Assembly: GCF_030068475.1 (NCBI RefSeq)
Contig: NZ_JAQOSP010000066.1
Coordinates: 1-64,000 of the forward strand
Direction: 5' to 3'
Length of the DNA: 64,000 nucleotides
From: Roseofilum acuticapitatum BLCC-M154
Lineage (GTDB): Bacteria > Cyanobacteriota > Cyanobacteriia > Cyanobacteriales > Desertifilaceae
Below are positions 50,361 to 59,357 of this stretch, piece by piece (within the stretch, counting starts at the first letter, position 1; each line of letters starts with the position of its first letter). The position numbers were made by a program, and so were the translations under genes. Under the pieces are notes generated by a model. The model was not told where the DNA came from and searched no databases. It saw only the letters and a program-made list of their open reading frames with translations.

Positions 50361-51515
50361 ATGTACAAGGTTTTGATTATAGAGGATGACCCTTTGTTTC
50401 GGTTAGTGTTGACCAAAGCGCTGAAGAACCAGGGGTATGATGTAACTGTTGCTACTAATGGTGAAGAAGGGTTAGAGCAAGCCGCGAGTCTGCGCCCTGG
50501 ATTGATTTTGTGCGATTGGATGATGCCTCGCATGGATGGATTGGAGGTTTGTCGCCGCATTAAGGCCAATCCGGATTTAACGACGACGTTTTTTGTCTTG
50601 CTCACCGCTCGTGAGGGGGTAGAAGACCGGGTACAAGGACTCGATAATGGGGCGGATGATTTTTTGTCTAAACCCATTGAAGTGAATGAGTTACGGGCGA
50701 AAGTGCGGGCCGGTTTGCGACTGCACCAGCTCAGTCAAGATTTACAAACCGCTAAACAGAGACTTGAAGCTGAGTTAATGGAGGCGGCTGATTATGTTAA
50801 ATCTCTCTTACCTGGCCCCTTAGAAGAATCGGTTTCTATTGATGCGAGGTTTATTCCTTCTCGTCAATTGGGAGGGGACTGTTTTGATTATTATTGGCTC
50901 AATGAAAATCAGTTGGTGATTTATGTGGTGGATGCGGCGGGCCATGGGGTGGGTTCAGCTCTATTATCGGTTTCTGTCCTGAATTTATTGCGCTCTCAAT
51001 CCCTGTCTGGGGTCGATTTTTCTCAACCCCATCAGGTGCTAATGGGTCTGAATGATACTTTCCAGATGGAAACTCAAGGCGATCGCTACTTTACCATTTG
51101 GTATGGGGTTTATCACCGCCAGGAACAGTCTTTGGTTTATGCCAGTTCCGGCCATCCTCCCGCTATCCTCTTATCTCCAGGTTCTCAGGAAGAGATAGAG
51201 GTGCAATATCTGAAAACACCGGGTTTCCCCATTGGGATGTTTCCGGGAGTCGAGTATAAATCCTGTCAATGTCAGGTTCAATCCCAAAGTACCCTCTATG
51301 TGTTTAGTGATGGAGTCTATGAAATTCATCAGACCGATGGCACACTATGGGGACTTCAGGCATTTAGTGAGTTTTTGGCAACCCATCAACATCTTTCGTC
51401 TGAGTTGTTAGATCATTTACTCCATTGCATTCATACGTTGAATCCCAACACCATTTTGGACGACGATCTATCCTTACTTCAGATTCAGTTTCATGGTAAG
51501 GGAGAGGGGGATTAA
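50361..51515 (+). CDS. receiver-PP2C (SpoIIE/RsbU-like) phosphatase
   Basis: 384 residues. N-terminal receiver with Asp53-type site in LILCDWMMPRMDGLEV and SKP Lys (ADDFLSKPIEV). A short coiled coil follows (LHQLSQDLQTAKQRLEAELMEAADYVKSLLP). The C-terminal PP2C domain has GGDCFDYYWL, VVDAAGHGVGSALLS and FSDGVYEI, carrying the metal-binding Asp residues. It would dephosphorylate a STAS protein when the receiver is active. It is arranged tail to tail with the STAS gene (4-bp overlap). It corresponds in layout to HmpU of Nostoc punctiforme. Confidence 0.92.
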   Translation: MYKVLIIEDDPLFRLVLTKALKNQGYDVTVATNGEEGLEQAASLRPGLILCDWMMPRMDGLEVCRRIKANPDLTTTFFVLLTAREGVEDRVQGLDNGADDFLSKPIEVNELRAKVRAGLRLHQLSQDLQTAKQRLEAELMEAADYVKSLLPGPLEESVSIDARFIPSRQLGGDCFDYYWLNENQLVIYVVDAAGHGVGSALLSVSVLNLLRSQSLSGVDFSQPHQVLMGLNDTFQMETQGDRYFTIWYGVYHRQEQSLVYASSGHPPAILLSPGSQEEIEVQYLKTPGFPIGMFPGVEYKSCQCQVQSQSTLYVFSDGVYEIHQTDGTLWGLQAFSEFLATHQHLSSELLDHLLHCIHTLNPNTILDDDLSLLQIQFHGKGEGD

Positions 51516-51835
51516 TCGCTATTCAACTGTCGCTCAAACTCCTCTCGGCTTGACAAGACCTCAAATACCCGATCCATGCTTGTCAGTTCAAACAGCATTC
51601 TGACTTGTTCATTAATGGAGCAGATCAAGAGTTTTCCGCCCGCGGAGCGTACCGTTTTTAAGGCGGCGACTAAGGCCCCTAGACCAGAACTATCAATAAA
51701 AGTCACATCTTTGAGGTCAATCAGGATCGTATCAGCGCCAGATTGAACTAATGCACTGACTTCATCTCTAAACTGTCCAGCTTTGGTGCTGTCTAAAATG
51801 CCGGAGGGTTGAATTTGTTTAATAATTTGACTCAT
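51512..51835 (-). CDS. STAS-domain anti-sigma factor antagonist (RsbV-like)
   Basis: 107 residues, one STAS domain. GILDSTKAGQFRDEVSALV and ILIDLKDVTFIDSSGLGALV contain the phosphorylatable Ser in DSSG. It would be the substrate of the RsbW-like kinase and the PP2C phosphatase encoded on either side. It closely parallels the STAS domain fused to the sugar transferase 0.8 kb away (FIDSSGIGALVG). Confidence 0.92.
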   Translation of the reverse strand: MSQIIKQIQPSGILDSTKAGQFRDEVSALVQSGADTILIDLKDVTFIDSSGLGALVAALKTVRSAGGKLLICSINEQVRMLFELTSMDRVFEVLSSREEFERQLNSD

Positions 51836-52102
51836 GGGTTTTGATCGGCAGAAGGTTGGTGTTTTGATCCCAATCCATTGGATTTAGTTGAATAGGATAC
51901 TACAATTCTGGATTCGGGTTGATCTTATTCTATCCGGATTAACCCAGAAGTTAAATCAGTGCTGAAATCCGGGCTATTTTCAGAATTCATACCCTGGTCT
52001 GAATGGGTTTACGATTGTCCTCAGAGTCAAAGCAGGGTATTTTGAGGAGAGCAGGGGAATCAATGTATCTTTGATAATATCTAGCGATCGCCATTGAAGA
52101 GC

Positions 52103-52573
52103 ATGATTCTAACCACCGTTGGTACTCAACCCTATCCCTTTAATCGTTTAATGAGTTGGTTGGAGGTTCTCGTTCAACGAGGATTGATCCAGGAAGAGCT
52201 GATTGTACAATATGGCAGTTGTACGATTTGGCCGGAGGGAGAAGACTGTTTTGCCGATATTCCAGAGAAGAAGTTAATCCAGTTGGCTCATCAGGCTCGT
52301 CTGATTGTTGGCCACTGTGACCCTCATTTGCTTAAGGGGTTGGCTCAAACGACCAATCCTTATATTTTGGTTCCTCGTGGGCAATGCTATAAAGAGCATA
52401 TTGACGATCGCCAAATTGAGTTAGCCCGTCATCTAGCTTTGGCAGGCGTTCCCATTGCCTGGTCTCCTGGAGACCTGGTGCGATTTATTCATTCTCCCCG
52501 ACGAATTTCTCACTCTACCCTCATGACAATCGCCAATGAGACGGTGAAACGCTCGCTCAAAAAGGGCCGTTGA
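52103..52573 (+). CDS. GT28-C/PssE-like glycosyltransferase subunit
   Basis: 156 residues from ATG 52103 (TTG 52094 is possible). Starts MILTTVGTQPYPFNRLMSWLE and has HQARLIVGHCDPHLLKGLAQTTNPYILVPRG, the C-terminal half of GT28 enzymes. Such half-proteins (PssE, Cps14G) pair with a PssD-like partner to add the second sugar of an exopolysaccharide unit; no partner is visible here. Its position just before the STAS-sugar transferase gene supports a polysaccharide role. The usual GH-x-GxGS motif is altered to GHCDPH. Confidence 0.7.
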   Translation: MILTTVGTQPYPFNRLMSWLEVLVQRGLIQEELIVQYGSCTIWPEGEDCFADIPEKKLIQLAHQARLIVGHCDPHLLKGLAQTTNPYILVPRGQCYKEHIDDRQIELARHLALAGVPIAWSPGDLVRFIHSPRRISHSTLMTIANETVKRSLKKGR

Positions 52574-52639
52574 GTCCATCCTCTGAGCGATCGGATGTTG
52601 GGTTTGGGCAGAATATAACTTTGATAGACTCCCCTTGAG

Positions 52640-53641
52640 GTGTTTATGAACAATCCAGTTAATTCCCCTGAGTTTGCCATGACTTCCTTTGGGGCCTGTT
52701 GTTTGGTTCAATTATCGAAAAATTTTACGGTTAACCAAGCTGTAGCATTTAAGGAGTATTTTAAACAGCTCTGCGATTCCCAATCAGGTCTGACTCAGGT
52801 AATTTTAGATTTAGGGCAAACGACATTTATTGATAGTAGTGGCATTGGTGCTTTAGTGGGGTGTCTGAAAATGGCTCGCGCTCAACAGATCGAGCTGATT
52901 ATTTGGAGCCTTAATCCTCAAGTGAAGATGGCATTTGAGTTAACTGGACTTACCGATGCATTTACGATTGATAGGGGCACAGATGCCCTATTGGCCCCAA
53001 CGACGGATAGCCATGAGGTCTCGCCAAAGATTCATCCTTCGGTGCGATCGCCTCTGAAGCGGTTGCTGGATATCATTGGCAGCTTAGTCGGCTTGGGAAT
53101 TACCTCAGTTCTCTTGATTCCCATTGCGATCGCCATCCAAATTGACGATCCTGGCCCCATTTTCTTTGGTCAAATTCGCTGCGGCTGGATGGGGAAACGG
53201 TTTAAAATTTGGAAGTTTCGCTCTATGGTAGCCAATGCTGAAGCTCTGAAGCATCAGGTTAAAAATGAAGCTGAAGGTGCTTTTTTTAAGAATAAGAATG
53301 ATCCGAGGGTCACCCGTGTGGGTAAATTTTTACGCCGCACCAGCCTAGATGAACTGCCCCAATTTTGGAATGTCTTGAAAGGAGAAATGAGTTTGGTGGG
53401 CACTCGTCCCCCCACCCCCGATGAAATTGAGCGCTATGAAATCCCCAAATGGCAACGGCTCGATGTGAAGCCGGGTATGACCGGAGAATGGCAGGTGAAT
53501 GGGCGATCATCCATTCGAGACTTTGAAACCGTGATTCAGATGGATTTACGCTATCAAGAAAACTGGAGTTTACTCCATGACATTAAGCTGATTCTCAAAA
53601 CCCTTGTGGTCTTATTTCAAAAAAACGCGGGAGCGATGTAA
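52640..53641 (+). CDS. STAS domain fused to an exopolysaccharide-initiating sugar transferase
   Basis: 333 residues. Residues 14-115 are a STAS domain (ILDLGQTTFIDSSGIGALVG) and 133-333 a bacterial sugar transferase of the WcaJ/HepC type. The latter shows a membrane segment (RLLDIIGSLVGLGITSVLLI), DDPGPIFFGQIRCGWMGKRF, KIWKFRSMVANAE, and DELPQFWNVLKGEMSLVGTRPP. It would place the first sugar phosphate on undecaprenyl phosphate. The fused STAS, close to the RsbV-like protein encoded nearby, could let partner switching control polysaccharide initiation directly; this is inference. Confidence 0.9.
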   Translation: MFMNNPVNSPEFAMTSFGACCLVQLSKNFTVNQAVAFKEYFKQLCDSQSGLTQVILDLGQTTFIDSSGIGALVGCLKMARAQQIELIIWSLNPQVKMAFELTGLTDAFTIDRGTDALLAPTTDSHEVSPKIHPSVRSPLKRLLDIIGSLVGLGITSVLLIPIAIAIQIDDPGPIFFGQIRCGWMGKRFKIWKFRSMVANAEALKHQVKNEAEGAFFKNKNDPRVTRVGKFLRRTSLDELPQFWNVLKGEMSLVGTRPPTPDEIERYEIPKWQRLDVKPGMTGEWQVNGRSSIRDFETVIQMDLRYQENWSLLHDIKLILKTLVVLFQKNAGAM

Positions 53642-53688
53642 AACCCATCAACCCCCAGTTAATAATGATTACATCATTAATAATAAAT

Positions 53689-53784
53689 CTATCCTCCCGC
53701 CGCAAAGGTAAACATCACCAGGGCAGATAACAAAATTCCGGGACTGAGGAATAGAATTAGAGTGAGTAAATCATGGACAGTCAT
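53689..53784 (-). CDS. 31-residue single-helix membrane peptide
   Basis: ATG 53784 opens MTVHDLLTLILFLSPG, ILLSALVMFTFAAGG and a TAG stop at 53691-53689. AGGAGA lies 10 bp upstream. One hydrophobic helix with a polar start looks like the very small subunits of thylakoid complexes, but it matches none that I know (PetL/M/N, PsbX, PsaM). It lies alone on the minus strand between two plus-strand genes. Confidence 0.55.
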   Translation of the reverse strand: MTVHDLLTLILFLSPGILLSALVMFTFAAGG

Positions 53785-53935
53785 ATCCAATGGTTCTCCT
53801 GAGCAAAAACACCATTCTGTTAGGGTATCCCATTCTTCCTCAAAAGCAACCCGGAGTGAATATTCTTAATCCTCGCTTAAGCTCATCGGTCAATGCTACC
53901 CTGATTAAGGATCTCTACTAACCAGGAGCAAGAAA

Positions 53936-54532
53936 ACGGTTTACCCTAGTCCTTTAGCTCGTCTGATCGAGCAATTTCAACGGTTACCTGGTGTTGGGCC
54001 AAAAACGGCACAACGCCTTGCCCTTCATGTTCTCAAACGGCCCGAAGCAGAAATCAAGGCCCTGGCTCAGGCTCTATTAGATGCCAAACAACAGGTGGGC
54101 GTATGTCAAAAGTGTTATCATCTTTCTGCCGATCCTTTATGTAGCATTTGTCGCAATCTCAATCGCGATCGCCAAATTTTATGCGTGGTGGTAGACTCAC
54201 GGGATGTGATCGCCCTAGAAAAAACCAGAGAATACCGAGGCCTCTACCATGTCCTTGGTGGTGTCATTTCACCCATGGATGGCATCGGCCCGGAGCAACT
54301 CACCATTCAATCCTTGGTGCAACGAGTGAGCCAAGAAAACATTCGAGAGGTGATTTTAGCTGTCAGTCCCAGTGTAGAAGGAGAAACCACAACCCTCTAT
54401 ATCGGTCAACTCCTAAAACCCTTTACACGGGTGACCCGTATCGCCTTTGGATTACCCATGGGAGGAGACTTAGAATACGCCGATGAAGTCACCCTAGCTC
54501 GTGCCTTAGAAGGTCGTAGGGAACTCGATTAA
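53936..54532 (+). CDS. recR: recombination protein RecR, apparent non-standard start
   Basis: RecR helps RecF and RecO load RecA at gaps. The helix-hairpin-helix ([18 protein letters not shown]), the [16 protein letters not shown] zinc motif and the Toprim domain ([30 protein letters not shown]) are intact. The family N-terminus [15 protein letters not shown] is encoded, but no ATG, GTG or TTG precedes it. AGGAG at 53924-53928 is followed by ACG 53936 and GTT 53939. Starting at ACG gives 198 residues, the normal length. The first standard start in frame, GTG 54095, would remove the DNA-binding region. Confidence 0.9.
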   Translation, partial: TVYPSPLARLIEQFQRLPGVGPKTAQRLALHVLKRPEAEIKALAQALLDAKQQVGVCQKCYHLSADPLCSICRNLNRDRQILCVVVDSRDVIALEKTREYRGLYHVLGGVISPMDGIGPEQLTIQSLVQRVSQENIREVILAVSPSVEGETTTLYIGQLLKPFTRVTRIAFGLPMGGDLEYADEVTLARALEGRRELD

Positions 54533-54542
54533 AGCCCTAACT

Positions 54543-55145
54543 TTATTTCACTTTTTGTTTGACAAAGTTGAAAATCTTCACCACCTGTTGCTTCAAAGGT
54601 TCAATTTGAGCCACTTGTTTCTTGAGAGCATTAATTTCTGCCTGCATTTTGGTGATTTGTTCCTTCAAAGCGGCAATTTCTGCGCCAGATGCTCCGGCTG
54701 AAGGTGCAGCTTCTGAAGAGGACTGGGCCCCATGACCGGTGGTTGTTTCTCCCTCTAATGGCGGCCGTGTCTTTTTGGCTTTAGTCATAGCCGACTTAAT
54801 GGCAGCAATCAAATCTTTTTGTTCAAAGGGTTTGGGGATAAATTCCCAAAATTCAAAGGGTTCTTTAATTTTTTCTGTAACCTCTTCCTTGCGTCCCGAC
54901 ATCAAAACGAGAGGGATTTTACGCAAGTGGCCATCATTCTGAATATGTTGGAAAACCTCGAATCCACTGACTTTCGGTAAGAGGAAATCGAGCATAATCA
55001 AATTAGGCTGTTCTTGGCGGATCAAATTGATTCCTTCTTCACCGTCTTTGGCTTCGACGACTTCAAAGTTACCCTTGGGTAACATATCTTTAACTCGCGC
55101 TCTGATGACACGACTATCATCAATAACTAGAATTTTATGTCCCAC
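54543..55145 (-). CDS. response regulator with coiled-coil tail
   Basis: 200 residues from GTG 55145, supported by AAGGAG 6 bp upstream. Receiver domain (residues 3-120) with LVIDDSRVIRARV, phospho-Asp in LIMLDFLLPKVSGFEV and IPKPF Lys. A low-complexity linker (SSSEAAPSAGASG) leads to a coiled coil (IAALKEQITKMQAEINALKKQV). No DNA-binding or enzymatic output is present, so it probably signals by protein contact, perhaps in motility or the nearby PP2C pathway; this is inference. Confidence 0.88.
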   Translation of the reverse strand: MGHKILVIDDSRVIRARVKDMLPKGNFEVVEAKDGEEGINLIRQEQPNLIMLDFLLPKVSGFEVFQHIQNDGHLRKIPLVLMSGRKEEVTEKIKEPFEFWEFIPKPFEQKDLIAAIKSAMTKAKKTRPPLEGETTTGHGAQSSSEAAPSAGASGAEIAALKEQITKMQAEINALKKQVAQIEPLKQQVVKIFNFVKQKVK

Positions 55146-55381
55146 AATGAACTCCTTGAGAGGGTGACGATTGAATAGTAATCCTGAGTTGAGTAGTGGA
55201 TCGAACGGTGGTGTTCAGATGTCTAGGTCAATCCAGAAGAGAAATAGAGTTGAGTTAACGCTCATAGAGATGATTGAAGATCGTCAGGGCGATCGCGCTC
55301 TCTTGTACTCTATCTATCAATGATAATAGAATTCTGACCCCAATCACTGGAGTCATTTGATAACCCTACTTATGGTTAAGT

Positions 55382-56305
55382 ATGAAGTCTGATCTATCTC
55401 ACGTATCGGTTACTTCCGAGTCTGTTCCAGGTTCTACCGAGAAGAAAGCGCGATCGCCGTTAGCGACGCTTCCCCCTTGGTTGCGTCGCTCGATTGGTAA
55501 AGCGAGTGAATTATCTACCGTCCAAAAAATCATTAAGCAACGGCAGATTCACACCATTTGTGAGGAAGGGCGATGTCCTAACCGGGCTGAGTGTTATAGC
55601 CAAAAAACCGCTACATTTTTACTCATGGGCCCCACCTGTACCCGTGCCTGTGCCTTTTGTCAGGTGGATAAGGGCCATGCTCCTATGCCCCTCGATCCAG
55701 AGGAGCCGGATAAAATTGCCGAATCGGTACAGTTATTGGGCTTAAAGTATGTGGTTTTAACCTCCGTTGCTCGTGATGATCTCCCCGATCAGGGGGCCGG
55801 ATGGTTTGTGAAGACGATGGAGCGGGTGCGGGAAGTGAATCCGGGGACGGAAATTGAGGTGTTAACCCCAGATTTTCGCGGCCAACGGGATTTGGTGGTT
55901 CAGGTGGCTGAAGCGAATCCGGCTTGTTATAACCATAATATTGAGACGGTGAGACGGTTGCAGCGTCCGGTGCGCCGAGGGGCGAAATATGAGCGCTCTT
56001 TGGATGTGCTGCGCTGGGTGAAAGAGGTGAATCCGGACATTCCCACCAAATCGGGGTTAATGTTGGGCCATGGGGAGACTGAGGCGGAAATTGTGGAGAC
56101 TTTGGCGGATTTACGGGGGGTTAAATGCGATCGCCTCACCCTCGGTCAGTATATGCGCCCTTCCCTCGATCATCTCCCCGTACAGCGCTATTGGCATCCT
56201 GACGAATTTGAGAAATTAGGGGAAATTGCCCGCAACATGGGCTTTAATCATGTCCGTTCCGGGCCCTTAGTTCGCAGTTCCTACCATGCGGGGCAAGACT
56301 CCTAG
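55382..56305 (+). CDS. lipA: lipoyl synthase
   Basis: 307 residues. Radical-SAM enzyme that inserts two sulfurs into octanoyl chains. Auxiliary cluster Cys in [13 protein letters not shown] (C-x4/5-C-x5-C) at about residues 60-72, and the SAM cluster CTRACAFC at about 86-93. The C-terminal RSSYHAGQ supplies the Arg-Ser-Ser signature. Upstream is a 236-bp gap shared with the divergent response regulator. Cyanobacteria often have two lipA genes; only one is here. Confidence 0.95.
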   Translation: MKSDLSHVSVTSESVPGSTEKKARSPLATLPPWLRRSIGKASELSTVQKIIKQRQIHTICEEGRCPNRAECYSQKTATFLLMGPTCTRACAFCQVDKGHAPMPLDPEEPDKIAESVQLLGLKYVVLTSVARDDLPDQGAGWFVKTMERVREVNPGTEIEVLTPDFRGQRDLVVQVAEANPACYNHNIETVRRLQRPVRRGAKYERSLDVLRWVKEVNPDIPTKSGLMLGHGETEAEIVETLADLRGVKCDRLTLGQYMRPSLDHLPVQRYWHPDEFEKLGEIARNMGFNHVRSGPLVRSSYHAGQDS

Positions 56306-56566
56306 CAGGGCGGATTTACAAAACCGAAAACCCTGTAGGGGCGGGTTATACCCAAATCTCGGACACGAACAAATCAATCTTGTAAACCCGCCCCACCCCA
56401 CCAATAAACCCACCGGATAGGATGGTATCGACAACGGGTTGGGCGGGTTTCGCTGCGCGACATGAATACAGAAGTTACTGGTGGGTGTTGTTTATTTGAG
56501 TAAAACCCGCCCCTACAAAAGGTCTCATTTGTATTCAAATCGACTATAATCCTTAATCCTTAAAGA
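56306..56566. repeat. GTAGGGGCGGGT repeats after lipA
   Basis: GTAGGGGCGGGTTATAC at 56334-56350 and AACCCGCCCC near 56384 are opposing arms. Another AACCCGCCCCTAC arm lies at about 56503-56516 next to a GGGCGGGTTTCGCTGCGCGACATGAA mosaic. These are nested copies of the elements found inside tamB. No gene is visible. Confidence 0.85.
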
Positions 56567-58216
56567 TTATTCCTGTATCTCAGTCGTATGAGGGTCTGCT
56601 CCTTCAGAAGTAGTTCGCATAGTTTGATAGACTTTAATCGGTCGTTCTATCCCTCGAAAGCGGTAACTTCCCATGGGCATAAAACCGCGACGAACACGCA
56701 ATAATTTATAAGTTGCTTCACTGACCACACATTCTCCAGGGGGACAAATTCCTTCCATCCGAGAAGCCAAATTAATCGTCGATCCCAATACGGTATAATC
56801 AACCCGTTGAGAACTACCAATATCCCCCACCACTGCTTTACCGCTATTAATGGCAATTCTCAGTTGTAAGGGTTCATTTAAGCGATTCGTTTTATTCAGG
56901 TGTTCCAAGCGAGTTAGCATTCCTCTAGCGGCTGCCACTGCTCGGTCTGCATGATCGGGTTGGGCTTCTGGAGCGCCAAAAAAAGCCATAATGCAATCGC
57001 CAATAAACTTATCTAAAGTTCCTTTGGCTACAAAAACTTCCTGAAGCATTTCTTCAAAGAAATTATTTAAAAGATCCGCTATTTCTGAGGGAGAAAGTCG
57101 CTCAGAGAGGGCAGTAAATCCAACAATATCAGCAAATAAAATACTAATTTCATATTCGGCCAGGGGTAAGCGGCCATTGGTAAGCGCTCCGGCTGCCATC
57201 ATTTGTTGGACAACGGAGGGAGTATGATAGCGTTCTAGGCGCTGGCGAATATTTTCTTGATCTCTAAGTTTTTGCTCTAGAAGCCATCGCTGGACAGAAG
57301 AGGCGACTAAGTTGGCTAGAGCCGAGAAAAAACTCAGGTCTTCTTCGGCTTCTAGGGTGGTGTACTGGGAAGAGACATGGGCATCGGCATAGAGAACGCC
57401 AAAAACTTGTTCTTCTTCCCACAGGGGAACAGCCATGGCGGAACGAATGCCTTTACTGAGGATGCTCATTTCCCCTTCAAATCTCTCATCGGCTTGTGCA
57501 TCTGCTGTTTGTATGGCGACTCTTTCCACAAAGACTTTTTGACAGATACTGTGGGAGATCCAACTGCTATCGGCGGTAAGGGTTTCGTCGCTTTGATGAC
57601 GGGTTGCTAGACGAACTAATTTGAGTCTTCCCGTGGCTTCTAAGTCAATTAGGAGGGCTAAACGGTCAATGCGTTTGAGGTCTCGGAATACGGATTCTTG
57701 GACTTGGAGAAAGATGGCTTCGAGGGAACCGGCAGAGTTGAGGCCTTTACTAATATCTACCAGATCTTTGAGGCGGGCGATCGCCTTACGATTGCTGCTG
57801 GCCGTATCTTGGTCATTCTGGGGTTGGAGCCATAAGCGTTGTAGATCTTTAACATTGCGGAGAATGGTTGTACCATCGGTACTCAATTCTGGCCCCCTAG
57901 AAACTTCTTCTCCAGAGGGTTGTAGAATCAGAACGACTAAAGACACTACCCCAATTTGGACAACATCTCCATGATGAATCCATTGGGCAGATTTAGCCGG
58001 TAATCCATTGAGTAATGTGCCATTGAGACTGCCAAGATCTTCAATGAGCCATCCTTGTCCACGGGCAACAATCTGACCATGGTGACGGGAAACACCAAAA
58101 AAAGGGAGGCAGAGATTACAATCGGGCGATCGCCCTAAAACAAAGGGATTATCTTCAACTAATACGGTTCCTTCCGTATTGCCCTCAACTTGTATCCGCA
58201 GTTTGAGTTGGCTCAT
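56567..58216 (-). CDS. FHA-GAF adenylate/guanylate cyclase
   Basis: 549 residues. FHA domain at about 1-95 (FVLGRSPDCNLCLPFFGVSRHHGQIV, DLGSLNGTLLNG), a linker, GAF domain at about 165-310 (RSAMAVPLWEEEQVFGVLYADAH), and class III cyclase catalytic domain at about 355-535. The last shows FADIVGFTALSERLSP (metal Asp), LDKFIGDCIMAFFG and VGDIGSSQRVDYTVLGSTINLASRM. It probably makes cAMP under control of a phosphothreonine partner and a GAF ligand. Such cyclases influence motility in filamentous cyanobacteria. Confidence 0.92.
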   Translation of the reverse strand: MSQLKLRIQVEGNTEGTVLVEDNPFVLGRSPDCNLCLPFFGVSRHHGQIVARGQGWLIEDLGSLNGTLLNGLPAKSAQWIHHGDVVQIGVVSLVVLILQPSGEEVSRGPELSTDGTTILRNVKDLQRLWLQPQNDQDTASSNRKAIARLKDLVDISKGLNSAGSLEAIFLQVQESVFRDLKRIDRLALLIDLEATGRLKLVRLATRHQSDETLTADSSWISHSICQKVFVERVAIQTADAQADERFEGEMSILSKGIRSAMAVPLWEEEQVFGVLYADAHVSSQYTTLEAEEDLSFFSALANLVASSVQRWLLEQKLRDQENIRQRLERYHTPSVVQQMMAAGALTNGRLPLAEYEISILFADIVGFTALSERLSPSEIADLLNNFFEEMLQEVFVAKGTLDKFIGDCIMAFFGAPEAQPDHADRAVAAARGMLTRLEHLNKTNRLNEPLQLRIAINSGKAVVGDIGSSQRVDYTVLGSTINLASRMEGICPPGECVVSEATYKLLRVRRGFMPMGSYRFRGIERPIKVYQTMRTTSEGADPHTTEIQE

Positions 58217-58535
58217 TGTCTGTTAACCCCTTGACCGATGGTAATTTCAACATTCAGGGAAAACCAACGCAACTGAGGAAAATCTAAATCACCCATATTC
58301 TTAGTCCAATCCAAGTAGTCACAAAGAGTGTGTGAATGGAACGCCATACGCTGTAAATTTATATTTCTCCAGTAATCCAGGCCTAAACCGGATGAACCCT
58401 GACCCTAGTATGCCCTGCCGATCTATTGTTGGCTGGGTATTTTCTATATTGTAAATAATGAGCCACAGAATCATCTGTGGCTGCGATCGATCTCAAGGAA
58501 ATTTCACCGATATTACGGGGTATTGGTTCACTTTG
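58217..58535. other. 319-bp gap between cyclase and secreted-protein genes
   Basis: Both flanking genes are on the minus strand. Apart from the hairpin at 58461-58482 I see no repeat or ORF of interest; the cyclase promoter is presumably here. Confidence 0.5.
58461..58482 (-). terminator. hairpin after the secreted-protein gene
   Basis: AGCCACAGA and TCTGTGGCT form a 9-bp perfect stem with a four-base loop, 54 bp past the stop at 58536. On the minus strand it is followed by CATTATTTACAATATAG, a weak T-rich tract. Confidence 0.5.
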
Positions 58536-59249
58536 CTATCCTTTTAGCACGCTTTGGATGGCATCTAAGCGCCGTTTTTGATCTTTTCTGACGGTACTGC
58601 GATAGGAACCGAGTCCATGGGCTTCTAGTTCTCCGGTGGTGGGGTTGACAAAGGAGCGCATACGGGCACAGAGTACAGCGTCTTCTGGTTCGGGTTGTTG
58701 GGTCTGACAGTCTTTGAGGTGTTGAATATAGTCTTTGCCAGCCAAGGGAGATTGGTTAATTAAATCTACTCCAGCGACTAACTCAAATGTTCCTAGATCA
58801 ACGCCTAGGGTTTCGGCTTCTGCTTCAAGTTGGCTAATCCAGGGCTTTAGCCGTCGCAATTGTCGCCGATCTGCTTCTTCTGGGGTATATGCACCGTGTT
58901 GATAGGCAAAGGTTCCCAGATTGTGTTTGGAGTTTCCGGGATCGGTATGGCCATAGTAGAGATCGGTATGTCCTCCGCTAGGGGTGCGGGTTCCTTCCGC
59001 CACACCAATGGCGATCGCTCCCACGGAGTCAGGAGTAGCAAACAGGTTTTCTGTAGAAAGGGTGACTAATTTGGCGGATACTGTAGATCTGGGTAAGGAT
59101 CGCTTCCGGGCGCGATCGCCTTCTGGGGTAGAGGCAAATAATCCGCCAATTAAGCCTAGGCTTGCCAAAATTTGCAACCAACAGAGAACAAAAGATCCTC
59201 GATATTGAACCCATTTTGCCCAAACTTTCAACCCCGGTAAACCGCGCAT
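58536..59249 (-). CDS. conserved secreted/anchored hypothetical protein
   Basis: 237 residues. An N-terminal hydrophobic segment (GSFVLCWLQILASLGLIGGLFA, about 18-39) is a signal or anchor. The mature part has AIAIGVAEGTRTPSGGHTDLYYGHTDPGNSKHNLGTFAYQ and ends in a charged helical region with MRSFVNPTTGELEAHGLGSY. I recall similar proteins in cyanobacteria with a shared GHTDPG-like motif, function unknown. It is followed by a likely terminator hairpin. Confidence 0.7.
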   Translation of the reverse strand: MRGLPGLKVWAKWVQYRGSFVLCWLQILASLGLIGGLFASTPEGDRARKRSLPRSTVSAKLVTLSTENLFATPDSVGAIAIGVAEGTRTPSGGHTDLYYGHTDPGNSKHNLGTFAYQHGAYTPEEADRRQLRRLKPWISQLEAEAETLGVDLGTFELVAGVDLINQSPLAGKDYIQHLKDCQTQQPEPEDAVLCARMRSFVNPTTGELEAHGLGSYRSTVRKDQKRRLDAIQSVLKG

Positions 59250-59357
59250 CTAAACCCCGAATTCTGAACACCAGGATTGAGTTTCCCATAAGGGATCGCG
59301 AAAAAACATCCTCTTATTGGGTGATTTTAATCCATTTTCCGAGAATTTCTCTACTCA

